Shown: one piece after another, positions 1-6,360 of the stretch
Numbering within the stretch: position 1 is the first letter of the stretch
How the letters are laid out: each line of letters opens with the position of its first letter
Assembly: GCA_031259665.1 (NCBI GenBank)
Contig: JAIRLD010000097.1
Span: 1 to 7,307 of the forward strand
Length of the DNA: 7,307 nucleotides
DNA from: Puniceicoccales bacterium
GTDB lineage: Bacteria > Verrucomicrobiota > Verrucomicrobiia > Opitutales > LL51
Direction: 5' to 3'
The notes under the pieces: generated by a model
What the model saw: the letters and a program-made list of their open reading frames with translations, nothing else
What the model was told of the DNA's origin: nothing
Databases searched by the model: none
Position numbers and translations under genes: made by a program

Positions 1-75
1 GGATGGATCCCCTGGTCAGGGGTTGCAAGGGGAAGAATTCCCCTTGCGGAATTCTCCTCGCAGTCCAGCCATTAG
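1..75. repeat. Palindrome-rich intergenic repeat, copy A (partial at left edge)
   Basis: This stretch resembles the repeat at 4901-5056 in the same orientation. GGATGGATCCCCTG at 1-14 is identical to 5013-5026, and CAGCCATTAG at 66-75 is identical to 5047-5056. The middle differs: here it carries a hairpin module (25-47) that is absent at that point in the other copy, although a related CCCTTGCGG hairpin occurs further left there. A smaller palindrome, CCCCTG-GT-CAGGGG, lies at 9-22. The conserved right end overlaps the end of pgpH, so the pgpH stop codon (72-74) lies inside the repeat terminus. The element probably continues past the left edge. No open reading frame or transposase is seen. 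A dispersed non-coding repeat (REP- or MITE-like) is the inference; the shared termini and palindromes are seen directly. Confidence 0.65.
25..47 (-). repeat. 10-bp hairpin downstream of pgpH
   Basis: A perfect inverted repeat, GCAAGGGGAA at 25-34 and TTCCCCTTGC at 38-47, is separated by three bases and can be extended by G-T wobble pairs. It lies 25 bp beyond the pgpH stop codon, so it would form at the 3' end of the mutL-pgpH transcript. There is no run of U after the stem, so it is not a textbook intrinsic terminator. It may still stabilise the 3' end or work with a protein factor. It is part of repeat copy A. Confidence 0.55.
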
Positions 76-2417
76 ATCTTCACTTCATCGTAACTAACCC
101 GCGAATGGAGCATATTGAGCAATGTCATAAAAAATGATTGGCGCAATTGACTAATTTCATGAAAATTGATTTGGCATTCGTCGAATTGATTTTCTTCGAT
201 CTTCATATCAATGATATTGTCGACTAGTGCCTGAATCGACCGCGGCGTCGGATTGTAAAGTGAACGACTGGCTGCCTCGATCGAATCCGCAATGGATAAA
301 ATGAGCGTTTCCCGAGACTTCGGACATGGACCATCGTACCTAAATGCAGTTTTCTCGATCTCGGACACATTCTGCCCCTCCTGCCGCTTTAAAGCCTTGG
401 AATAAAAATATCGAATGAGACTCGTTCCGTGATGCTCAATGATGCCATCGATAACCCGCGGCGGTAACCTCACAGCCTTCGCAAGCGCTACACCCTCCTT
501 AACGTGACTTTTTATAATTAATGCACTCATGAAAGGCGTCTTTTCGTCGTGTGGATTTTTATGGTTACCTTGATTTTCCGTGAAATATTCCGGCTTAACA
601 AGTTTTCCAACATCGTGGTACATCGCCAATGCCCGACATAAAAACGGATTCGCATGAATGCTGATCGCCGTTTGTTCTGATAAATTGGCCACCATTAAAC
701 TGTGCTGATAGGTCCCCGGTGCCAAAATCTGTAGCTTCATCAATAGCGGACTGCGATAGTCCGTCAGCTCAATTAAACTAATGTTGGTGTAAAATTTAAA
801 AATATTCTCAAAAATTGGCAAGATTATCAATGCAATCATACTCACCGATAGACAAGTGCTAAAGGCTAAAAATACCTGCATGAAAACGGTATCCCGTGAA
901 ACAAAATCAGTTACCGCTAATACGATCGCCGATAGCGCAAATATAAGACCACTAAAAACACCACTGCGAATAATTTGCCCACGGATATAGGCATGCCGCG
1001 CGAAATAAACGGAAATAAATACAACCATCAACGATACGACTAAAAACTCAACCGATTGTGATAGCATCATACTGCAAAAAATAGAAGTGATGACGCCCAA
1101 CAACATCCCAATATAAGTGCGTATGAGTAGCGTCCCCAATAAACAGGATAGCGTCAACGGCATAACATAGGGCAATAAAGACAATGGATCGAAGGGCATT
1201 GCCGCTGCCCCATCTTCCGTCTCTACCCGCATAAAATCAACTACCTTCGCAAATGTCCTCCACTCAAAAATCCAAACCAAACAGCGACAAACAACCAGAT
1301 TAAATAATAATAATAGGACCGTTAATAGCAACTCCTTCGAGCTCAATTTTTTGAGATCCTTGCGCGTCGTACAAAAAAATAGATAGCTCAGCAAAAGTAC
1401 CAAAAACGAAAATAATAACCGTTCGAAAAAATTACCGTTGGTCTGCAGTAGAGAGGTATGCGTTTCATCCAAAGCGTTGCGGTACGCCAATAAACACTCG
1501 TAATCCTCGGGCGTTATGATGGATCGCCCCTCGACAATAACATCGTTGGCCGCAATTTTCCTGATGACCGTGGGTGTCGCTTGGACCGTTTTCGCTATTT
1601 TCTGATGGGTTGCAATATCGTCAAAGACAATATTGGCCTTAATGCCTGTTTTTAAAAGGCGATAGGTGGACTGCAATACATCCGCTGCCGCTTCCACCGA
1701 AAATAACCGCATCTTGAGACTGCGATTCGCCTCCTTTTCGCTGCGGTAATGGGCATGATGCGTCGCTCCTTGGATTTCGATGTTTAAAAGAAACTCCTCG
1801 TCCTGTTGGTTACTCAAATCCTGATCCAAAATACCATCTTCACAAATTTCCTTGACAATCATTAGCCCCTCGACCAAAACGCACGTCCGCCCACATTCGT
1901 CAATCTCATGAATGAGCGTATTAACATCGTTCCAATTGAAGGTCGCCGAGTGTTTTTCATTAAAGTTACGGATGAATTTTTTGAGCTCGAAAATACTGGA
2001 ACCGCCTTGCTGGCCCGGCTCTGTAAAGGCATCAAGCATCTCGTCCAACCGATGAATCTTACTTTCAAACTGCTCATATACTCTCGAATCAATCTTAAAC
2101 ACAGGGGCCACAAGATTACGCCGCTGCTCCCGTAAACACTGCGTTTTAATACCACTGGGATATTCGAAGGGAATTTGCGAAATAACCTGCACATGCACCT
2201 TCGAATTTGGAATAAACTGGATCCAAAAGAGATCCTGCCCCAGGAAACAAATGATCGTGATCAGGATGGCTAAAATGGGGAGAAAAATCATCGCCAGAAT
2301 ATGCTTCCTGGGCGAAATCCTGTGGTCCACACCGAGCAAATCTAATGTTGCATGCCGCGCACTATACGTTTCCGATTCCGTACCCCCATTGCGTTTGGAC
2401 TTTCCTTCCCACGACAT
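72..2417 (-). CDS. pgpH: 7TMR-HD family membrane phosphohydrolase, probable c-di-AMP phosphodiesterase PgpH
   Basis: A 781-residue membrane protein of the PgpH/YqfF family, whose characterised members hydrolyse the second messenger c-di-AMP to pApA on the cytoplasmic side. Order of parts: cytoplasmic N-terminus; one membrane segment near 40-62; a large extracytoplasmic domain (about 65-330, matching 7TMR-HDED); seven hydrophobic helices at roughly 333-350, 363-383, 413-432, 436-452, 455-474, 483-503 and 511-535; then a C-terminal HD domain (about 565-735). The HD metal ligands look complete: H572 (TYQHS), H601-D602 (HDVGK), H638, H662-H663 (EHHGT) and D711. NPHDEKTP (621-628) and the following SALII are also family-typical. 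At 781 residues it is slightly longer than Listeria PgpH (about 710). The ATG start follows the mutL stop by 8 bp with no clear ribosome site, suggesting translation coupled to mutL. Family membership is firm; the c-di-AMP substrate rests on homology, and no c-di-AMP synthase is in the window. Confidence 0.93.
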   Translation of the reverse strand: MSWEGKSKRNGGTESETYSARHATLDLLGVDHRISPRKHILAMIFLPILAILITIICFLGQDLFWIQFIPNSKVHVQVISQIPFEYPSGIKTQCLREQRRNLVAPVFKIDSRVYEQFESKIHRLDEMLDAFTEPGQQGGSSIFELKKFIRNFNEKHSATFNWNDVNTLIHEIDECGRTCVLVEGLMIVKEICEDGILDQDLSNQQDEEFLLNIEIQGATHHAHYRSEKEANRSLKMRLFSVEAAADVLQSTYRLLKTGIKANIVFDDIATHQKIAKTVQATPTVIRKIAANDVIVEGRSIITPEDYECLLAYRNALDETHTSLLQTNGNFFERLLFSFLVLLLSYLFFCTTRKDLKKLSSKELLLTVLLLLFNLVVCRCLVWIFEWRTFAKVVDFMRVETEDGAAAMPFDPLSLLPYVMPLTLSCLLGTLLIRTYIGMLLGVITSIFCSMMLSQSVEFLVVSLMVVFISVYFARHAYIRGQIIRSGVFSGLIFALSAIVLAVTDFVSRDTVFMQVFLAFSTCLSVSMIALIILPIFENIFKFYTNISLIELTDYRSPLLMKLQILAPGTYQHSLMVANLSEQTAISIHANPFLCRALAMYHDVGKLVKPEYFTENQGNHKNPHDEKTPFMSALIIKSHVKEGVALAKAVRLPPRVIDGIIEHHGTSLIRYFYSKALKRQEGQNVSEIEKTAFRYDGPCPKSRETLILSIADSIEAASRSLYNPTPRSIQALVDNIIDMKIEENQFDECQINFHEISQLRQSFFMTLLNMLHSRVSYDEVKI

Positions 2418-2425
2418 ATCAACAC

Positions 2426-4258
2426 TTATAGCCTATTGGCAGCACCCGTGGACGATACCGCCGTCAACTGTAAGCCAAATTTCCGCTCCCAATCACAACG
2501 GTCTATCTCAAATAAAACATTGGTATCGTTAGGAGAAATCATGAATTGATGACAATGCAAAAGCCGGTTCACTAAACCCTCCACTTCGTCTTGCGGAACC
2601 GGTTGAAATTTAAAACGCCCACAAAAATGTTTTGCAAACCCTTCACGCGTTAATATCCGATCCATATTGGCTAACGACGGATCCTGTAACCATTGCAAAA
2701 CCGTTTCCTCCGAAATTTCCCGGGGGAGTGCCGTAATTTTGTAAATATTTTTACCGAAATTTTCAATCTCAATTCCCCAAAAGGTCAGCATTTCCAAACA
2801 TGCCTCGATCGCAGCAGATTGCTCCGGAGCTACAGTAACGGTACGGGGCATGAGAAGCAACTGGGGAACAAAGCGGTCTCGATTATTTAAAAATTTATCC
2901 CATAAAATACACCGTTGGGCCGCCAGTAAATCCACAAAAACTAATCCCGTTGCCGCCTCAAAAATTGCAAACCTCCCTTCTCGGAACATACCGATACAAC
3001 GCCATATCCACTCATTTCTAGTCAATTCCTCCGGAAAATATTCTAAATCCTGCGGCAACGATAGATCGACCTTCCGGAAGGATCCATTCCCACGGAGCTT
3101 CCCATTCTCACCGCCTCCTCCATCATCAAATCTAACGGAGCGATGCATGCTCGGGGCCACGTATTGCCTTCGTTGAAAGGGTACCGAAGGACGCGATAAC
3201 TCATCCGAACAAGCCGTCGCAGCAAAGGTGTCACCACTTTCTACGCTGGAATGCAACGAATCGGGACCTAGGCTCTCGGCTTTCTTCTGAAGCGCATCGG
3301 TAATTGCGCTTTGGATAAAATTCTTAACGAAAAAATCACTCTTAAAACGGACCTCCTTCTTCTGCGGATGGACATTAAAATCGACAAAATAACTCTGGAA
3401 TTCTAAAAATAAAAACGCCCCCACATTCGTAACCCGCGACTTGATCATCGCATAGGTATCGCGTACAACCCGTACAATCGACGGATTGTTGACGTTCCGC
3501 TTGTTGACGAAAATTAAAAAATCTGGCTTGCTCACGAGCCCGTCGACGGCATGCTCGAATAAAATGCCGTGGAGATGAACCGAATCGTTCGCATAATCGA
3601 GGAGCGTATACTGGTCAAAATGACCAAAAAGTCGCTCCGCACGATCCTGTAAATCGCGGGAATCGGGAGAAGAAAAAAGCAATTTCCCATTTTTGTATAA
3701 CTCAAAATTAATCTTCGGCTCCGCCAATATAAATGCGCGAACGATCCGAACGATGTGCATCGCCTCCACCGAAGCCGATTTCAAAAATTGCTTCCTCGCC
3801 GGAACTTTCTCAAATAAATTGCGAATCTCGATAAACGTCCCACGCTTGCAACTACACGCTTTTTGATGAACTTTTTTCCCCGAATCGTAGTAAATCTCAG
3901 TTCCGCCATTGCCGTCATTGGTCTGCATCGTTACCCGCGCAACGCTGGCAATGGACGCAATCGCTTCCCCACGAAATCCAAATGTTCCGATGGATTCGAG
4001 ATCTTTAATGATGGTCAGTTTACTCGTTGTGTTGCGCTCGAAAGCCATTGCGGCATCCGTTTCATCCATACCGATCCCGTCGTCGGCTATCGATAGTAAA
4101 CCATCACCACCCCCATTAAACTTCACAATAATGTGGGCAGCCTGGGCATCGATACTATTTTCGATCAATTCCTTGACGATGGACGCCGGACGATCGATAA
4201 CTTCCCCCGCCGCTATTTGATTGATAACGGTTTCCGGAAGTAAATGAATTCTCGCCAT
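2426..4258 (-). CDS. mutL: DNA mismatch repair protein MutL, apparently lacking the endonuclease site
   Basis: A 610-residue MutL, the GHKL ATPase that links MutS mismatch recognition to downstream repair. The N-terminal ATPase is intact: QIAAGEVIDRPAS (14-26); ELIENSIDA (30-38) with catalytic E30 and Mg-ligand N34; DDGIGM (59-64); TTSK (77-80); GTFGFRGEAIASI (91-103). The transducer domain follows, with VNKRNV (251-256) and VDFNVHPQKKEVRF (292-305). A low-complexity, Gly-rich linker (about 330-400) leads to the C-terminal dimerisation domain (about 415-600). There the metal-binding motif DQHAAHERI of endonuclease-type MutL reads DLLAAQRCI (443-451), and the late CPHGRP-type motif reads SPNDTN (575-580), so nicking activity is probably lost. 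Length is normal for bacterial MutL (E. coli 615). The ATG start gives the canonical N-terminus; no Shine-Dalgarno sequence precedes it. It is the first gene of a probable mutL-pgpH operon. Confidence 0.96.
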   Translation of the reverse strand: MARIHLLPETVINQIAAGEVIDRPASIVKELIENSIDAQAAHIIVKFNGGGDGLLSIADDGIGMDETDAAMAFERNTTSKLTIIKDLESIGTFGFRGEAIASIASVARVTMQTNDGNGGTEIYYDSGKKVHQKACSCKRGTFIEIRNLFEKVPARKQFLKSASVEAMHIVRIVRAFILAEPKINFELYKNGKLLFSSPDSRDLQDRAERLFGHFDQYTLLDYANDSVHLHGILFEHAVDGLVSKPDFLIFVNKRNVNNPSIVRVVRDTYAMIKSRVTNVGAFLFLEFQSYFVDFNVHPQKKEVRFKSDFFVKNFIQSAITDALQKKAESLGPDSLHSSVESGDTFAATACSDELSRPSVPFQRRQYVAPSMHRSVRFDDGGGGENGKLRGNGSFRKVDLSLPQDLEYFPEELTRNEWIWRCIGMFREGRFAIFEAATGLVFVDLLAAQRCILWDKFLNNRDRFVPQLLLMPRTVTVAPEQSAAIEACLEMLTFWGIEIENFGKNIYKITALPREISEETVLQWLQDPSLANMDRILTREGFAKHFCGRFKFQPVPQDEVEGLVNRLLHCHQFMISPNDTNVLFEIDRCDWERKFGLQLTAVSSTGAANRL

Positions 4259-4300
4259 AAAAATCTTGATGTAGAATGAATTTCTTTTCCCCTATCACAA
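4259..4300. promoter_or_regulatory. 42-bp divergent spacer between mutL and rsmG
   Basis: The start codons of mutL (minus) and rsmG (plus) lie 42 bp apart, so any promoters for the two must sit in or beside this AT-rich spacer, and may extend into the opposite gene's 5' coding end. I found no pair of boxes good enough to call. TAGAAT at 4272-4277 could be a weak -10 for rsmG. On the minus strand, TTGCAC or TTGTGA (just inside the rsmG start) could be a -35 for mutL, but the matching -10 is poor. No ribosome binding site is visible for either gene. Confidence 0.35.
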
Positions 4301-4900
4301 GTGCAAATTTCATTGAACCCAATCAAACATTTTTTTCCAAAATTACCGGATACAATGTTCGCCCAATTGCAACATTTTTGTGCGCTCGTCTGTACAAAAA
4401 ATAAAGTTCTAAACCTCATTTCACGGAAAGATATCGATCGCATCGTCGAAGCTCACCTGCTACCGAGCTTAGCCATTTTTCTAAAAAATCCTTTTTCTAA
4501 GAATACCACCGTCCTCGATATCGGAACAGGGGGAGGATTCCCGGGATTGCCCTTAGCCATTGTCACACCCCTTGCCCATTTCACCCTCATCGACTCCGTA
4601 AAAAAAAAGATACGGGCCGTGGAAGAATTTGTAGCGGCATTGGGACTAAAAAATGTCACCTGTATCGACGATCGCGCCGAAAATTTCCACCGGAAATACC
4701 ACGCCATTACGGGACGCGCCATCTCTAGCGTGGACGACTTTTACGCCCTCGCTAAACCCCGCTTGAACCCAAATGGCAAAATTTTCTATCTCACGGGCGG
4801 TGAAATCACTCCCGCGGTTAACACGACAGTTGTAGACCTTTTCGAACTCTATGGACGCCAATTCTGTGAAACAAAAAAATTATTGATCACATCCGTCTAG
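4301..4900 (+). CDS. rsmG: 16S rRNA (guanine-N7) methyltransferase RsmG (GidB)
   Basis: A 199-residue class I methyltransferase that transfers a methyl group from S-adenosylmethionine to N7 of G527 (E. coli numbering) in 16S rRNA of the small subunit. The SAM-binding signature VLDIGTGGGFPGLPLAI (71-87) is canonical, followed by the acidic ribose-binding position D98 (LIDS), the LGLKNV segment (114-119), RAENF (125-129) and GRA (138-140). The N-terminal NLISRKDID (38-46) and a histidine-leucine-rich stretch (52-57) also fit the family. The GTG start at 4301 is preferred over ATG at 4355, because FFPKL...FAQLQHF (11-26) resembles the N-terminal helix of family members. Neither start has a Shine-Dalgarno sequence. 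The C-terminal FYLTGGE (162-168) has Thr where a Lys (LKG) is usual. It is divergent from mutL; the palindromic repeat begins directly after its stop. Confidence 0.94.
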   Translation: MQISLNPIKHFFPKLPDTMFAQLQHFCALVCTKNKVLNLISRKDIDRIVEAHLLPSLAIFLKNPFSKNTTVLDIGTGGGFPGLPLAIVTPLAHFTLIDSVKKKIRAVEEFVAALGLKNVTCIDDRAENFHRKYHAITGRAISSVDDFYALAKPRLNPNGKIFYLTGGEITPAVNTTVVDLFELYGRQFCETKKLLITSV

Positions 4901-4935
4901 CTCCCCAGAGGGCTCTGGCTGCCCAAAGGGCTTCG

Positions 4936-4962
4936 CCGCAAGGGTCAAGTTAGCCCTTGCGG
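4936..4962 (+). repeat. 9-bp inverted repeat overlapping the 20-bp hairpin
   Basis: CCGCAAGGG at 4936-4944 pairs perfectly with CCCTTGCGG at 4954-4962 across a 9-base loop. The right arm shares bases 4957-4962 with the left arm of the longer hairpin at 4957-4999, so the two stems cannot both be complete in one RNA. The same CCCTTGCGG word with a matching upstream arm forms the hairpin of repeat copy A. Confidence 0.6.
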
Positions 4963-4999
4963 TTTGATCCAGTGGCGTTGCCACTGGATCAAACCGCAA
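4957..4999 (+). repeat. Perfect 20-bp hairpin with 3-base loop
   Basis: The arm TTGCGGTTTGATCCAGTGGC (4957-4976) is the exact reverse complement of 4980-4999, separated only by GTT. The stem has no mismatch. It starts 56 bp after the rsmG stop codon, so it could end or protect the rsmG transcript, but no U-run follows that would make it an intrinsic terminator. Perfect symmetry this long is more typical of a young repeat or insertion module than of a conserved regulatory RNA. Confidence 0.75.
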
Positions 5000-5008
5000 C
5001 TCCAGGTC

Positions 5009-5026
5009 CAGGGGATGGATCCCCTG
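5009..5026. repeat. 8-bp palindrome with GG centre
   Basis: CAGGGGAT (5009-5016) and ATCCCCTG (5019-5026) form an inverted repeat around GG. The part from GGATGGATCCCCTG onwards recurs at 1-14, where the left window edge cuts off the other arm. This is the best-conserved block of the repeat family seen here. Confidence 0.55.
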
Positions 5027-5066
5027 ACGAGGATTCTAAGGGCGCGCAGCCATTAGGTTTAATCCA

Positions 5067-5082
5067 CGAAAAATATTTTTCG
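5067..5082. promoter_or_regulatory. 16-bp AT-rich perfect palindrome upstream of pfp promoter
   Basis: CGAAAAATATTTTTCG is a perfect 16-bp palindrome, ending 17 bp before the predicted -35 box of pfp. The position suits a binding site for a dimeric regulator or an upstream A-tract element that helps RNA polymerase. It could also be chance in an AT-rich spacer. It lies outside the repeat element. The palindrome is seen directly; a regulatory role is speculative. Confidence 0.35.
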
Positions 5083-5099
5083 ATTTTATAGATCTTTAC

Positions 5100-5127
5100 T
5101 TTACAGTTTTTTTCTTGAGGGTATACT
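5100..5127 (+). promoter_or_regulatory. Sigma-70-type promoter for pfp
   Basis: TTTACA (5100-5105) and TATACT (5122-5127) are each one base from the housekeeping consensus and are 16 bp apart. A start near 5134 would give a leader of only about 15 bases before the pfp ATG at 5149, without a Shine-Dalgarno sequence. The promoter lies just downstream of the repeat, so pfp seems to be transcribed independently of rsmG. Confidence 0.65.
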
Positions 5128-5148
5128 GGATACAGTTGATCATTCATT

Positions 5149-6360
5149 ATGAAGATAAAAAGAGTCGGAATCTTAACCGCTGGAGGTTTAGCACCTTGTC
5201 TATCGGCCGCCATAGGTGCCCTGATCGAGGCCTACGGCAAAACTTCTCCTAAAACGGAAATCATTTGCTATCGGGGTGGTTATAAGGGCCTTTTACTTGG
5301 CAATCGGATCATCGTTACCGGCGAGACGCGGCAAAACGTCTCCGCTTTTTTCGATTATGGTGGAAGTCCCATCGGCAATAGTCGCGTAAAACTGACGAAT
5401 GTACGCGATTGTGTCCGTCGAGGGTACGTCGCAGAAAATGCAAACCCCCAGGAAATTGCTGCGGAACAACTCATGCGCGACGGTATCCAGGTACTTCATA
5501 CGATCGGTGGCGACGACACCAATACGGCTGCGGCTGATCTTGCGAAATTTCTAGGTCAAAACGACTACAAACTGAGCGTCATCGGATTACCCAAAACGGT
5601 GGATAACGACGTGTACCCCATTTCCCAAAGTCTCGGCGCCATTACCGCAGCCCATGAAGGGGCACGTTTTTTCGAAAATGTCGTCACCGAAAGTACGGCT
5701 AATCCACGGATGTTACTGGTACACGAAATTATGGGGCGCAACTGTGGTTGGTTAACTGTCGCCACGGCACTGGAATATCGTCGCCGACTAAGTGAGAAAA
5801 AATTTTTACCGGAGCTCGGCTTCAACCAAAGGACACTCGATATCCACGGCATATATATTCCCGAAATGGAGCTCCCCATTGAAGCCGAAACGGAACGCCT
5901 ACGTACCATTATGGACGAATGTGATTGTGTGAATTTATTTATGAGCGAAGGTGCAGGTGTAGACAGTATTGTCAAAGAAATGGAAGCGCAGGGTAAAACG
6001 GTTACGCGGGACGCGTTCGGCCACATTAAGTTGGATACGATTAATCCGGGAGAATGGTTAGCGAATGAATTTGCGAACAAAATTGGTGCTGAAAAGAAGC
6101 TCGTTCAGAAAAGCGGCTACTTTGCACGTTCTGCAAAGGCGAATGCAATCGATCTAAAGATCATCCATGAATCGGCGGTATTAGCGATCAAATGTGCTCA
6201 CGAAGGCCAATCGGGCGTCATCGGCTACGATGAAGAAAACGATAATAAGCTATCGTGCATTAACTTTTCGCGCATCAAAGGCGGTAAACCGTTCAACGTA
6301 AAGGATCCGGAATTTCTCACACTACTCAATGCCATCGGACAAATATCCCACACCGCTTAG
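5149..6360 (+). CDS. pfp: Pyrophosphate-dependent phosphofructokinase (PPi--fructose-6-phosphate 1-phosphotransferase)
   Basis: A 403-residue phosphofructokinase-family enzyme that reversibly phosphorylates fructose-6-phosphate using pyrophosphate, serving both glycolysis and gluconeogenesis in the cytoplasm. The N-terminal phosphate-binding loop reads GILTAGGLAPCLSAAI (7-22). The donor-deciding motif is GGDDT (120-124): Asp123 replaces the Gly of ATP-dependent enzymes, which is the classic PPi signature, and PKTVDND (148-154) carries Lys149 where ATP enzymes have Gly. D152 is the expected catalytic base. MGRNCGWL (195-202) binds the sugar phosphate, and SEGAG (266-270) and QKSGYFAR (320-327) complete the substrate site. 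GGSPIGNSR (71-79) is typical of this group. The ATG is preceded by a good promoter but no Shine-Dalgarno sequence. The stop codon overlaps that of the convergent downstream gene. PPi specificity is inferred from motifs; no ATP-type PFK is in the window. Confidence 0.94.
   Translation: MKIKRVGILTAGGLAPCLSAAIGALIEAYGKTSPKTEIICYRGGYKGLLLGNRIIVTGETRQNVSAFFDYGGSPIGNSRVKLTNVRDCVRRGYVAENANPQEIAAEQLMRDGIQVLHTIGGDDTNTAAADLAKFLGQNDYKLSVIGLPKTVDNDVYPISQSLGAITAAHEGARFFENVVTESTANPRMLLVHEIMGRNCGWLTVATALEYRRRLSEKKFLPELGFNQRTLDIHGIYIPEMELPIEAETERLRTIMDECDCVNLFMSEGAGVDSIVKEMEAQGKTVTRDAFGHIKLDTINPGEWLANEFANKIGAEKKLVQKSGYFARSAKANAIDLKIIHESAVLAIKCAHEGQSGVIGYDEENDNKLSCINFSRIKGGKPFNVKDPEFLTLLNAIGQISHTA

Larger units (their letters stand above)
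4901..5056. repeat. Palindrome-rich intergenic repeat, copy B
   Basis: This non-coding stretch starts immediately after the rsmG stop codon and ends at CAGCCATTAG (5047-5056). It is a string of short palindromes: CCAGAG-GG-CTCTGG (4905-4918), GCCC-AAA-GGGC (4921-4931), CCGCAAGGG paired with CCCTTGCGG (4936-4944 and 4954-4962), a perfect 20-bp hairpin (4957-4999) and CAGGGGAT-GG-ATCCCCTG (5009-5026). Two blocks are identical to copy A at the window start (14 bp and 10 bp), in the same order and orientation, and CCCTTGCGG is also shared (41-49 there). The left boundary is inferred from the palindromes, because copy A is cut off at the window edge. It contains no supported gene. A dispersed, modular, non-autonomous repeat is the best interpretation. 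Confidence 0.65.

Noticed and set aside
25..47. Intrinsic terminator for mutL-pgpH
   Set aside because: The stem is good, but no T-run follows it on the minus strand, so it is reported as a repeat hairpin only.
2426..4258. MutL as a decaying pseudogene
   Set aside because: The frame is uninterrupted, length is normal, and all ATPase motifs are conserved; only the endonuclease motifs are altered.
4213..4443. 76-codon minus-strand frame spanning the mutL start and the rsmG 5' end
   Set aside because: It overlaps two convincing genes in other frames and has no motif.
5067..5082. Palindrome as a terminator of rsmG
   Set aside because: The stem is almost entirely A-T and too weak to terminate; a regulator site is a better, still tentative, reading.
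4989..5213. 74-codon minus-strand frame crossing the repeat and the pfp start
   Set aside because: It spans palindromic repeat, the pfp promoter and the pfp 5' end; no ribosome site or protein similarity is visible.
5565..6080. 171-codon open frame on the minus strand inside pfp
   Set aside because: It lies wholly antisense to a well-supported enzyme gene, its protein has no recognisable motif, and such shadows are expected opposite conserved coding sequence.
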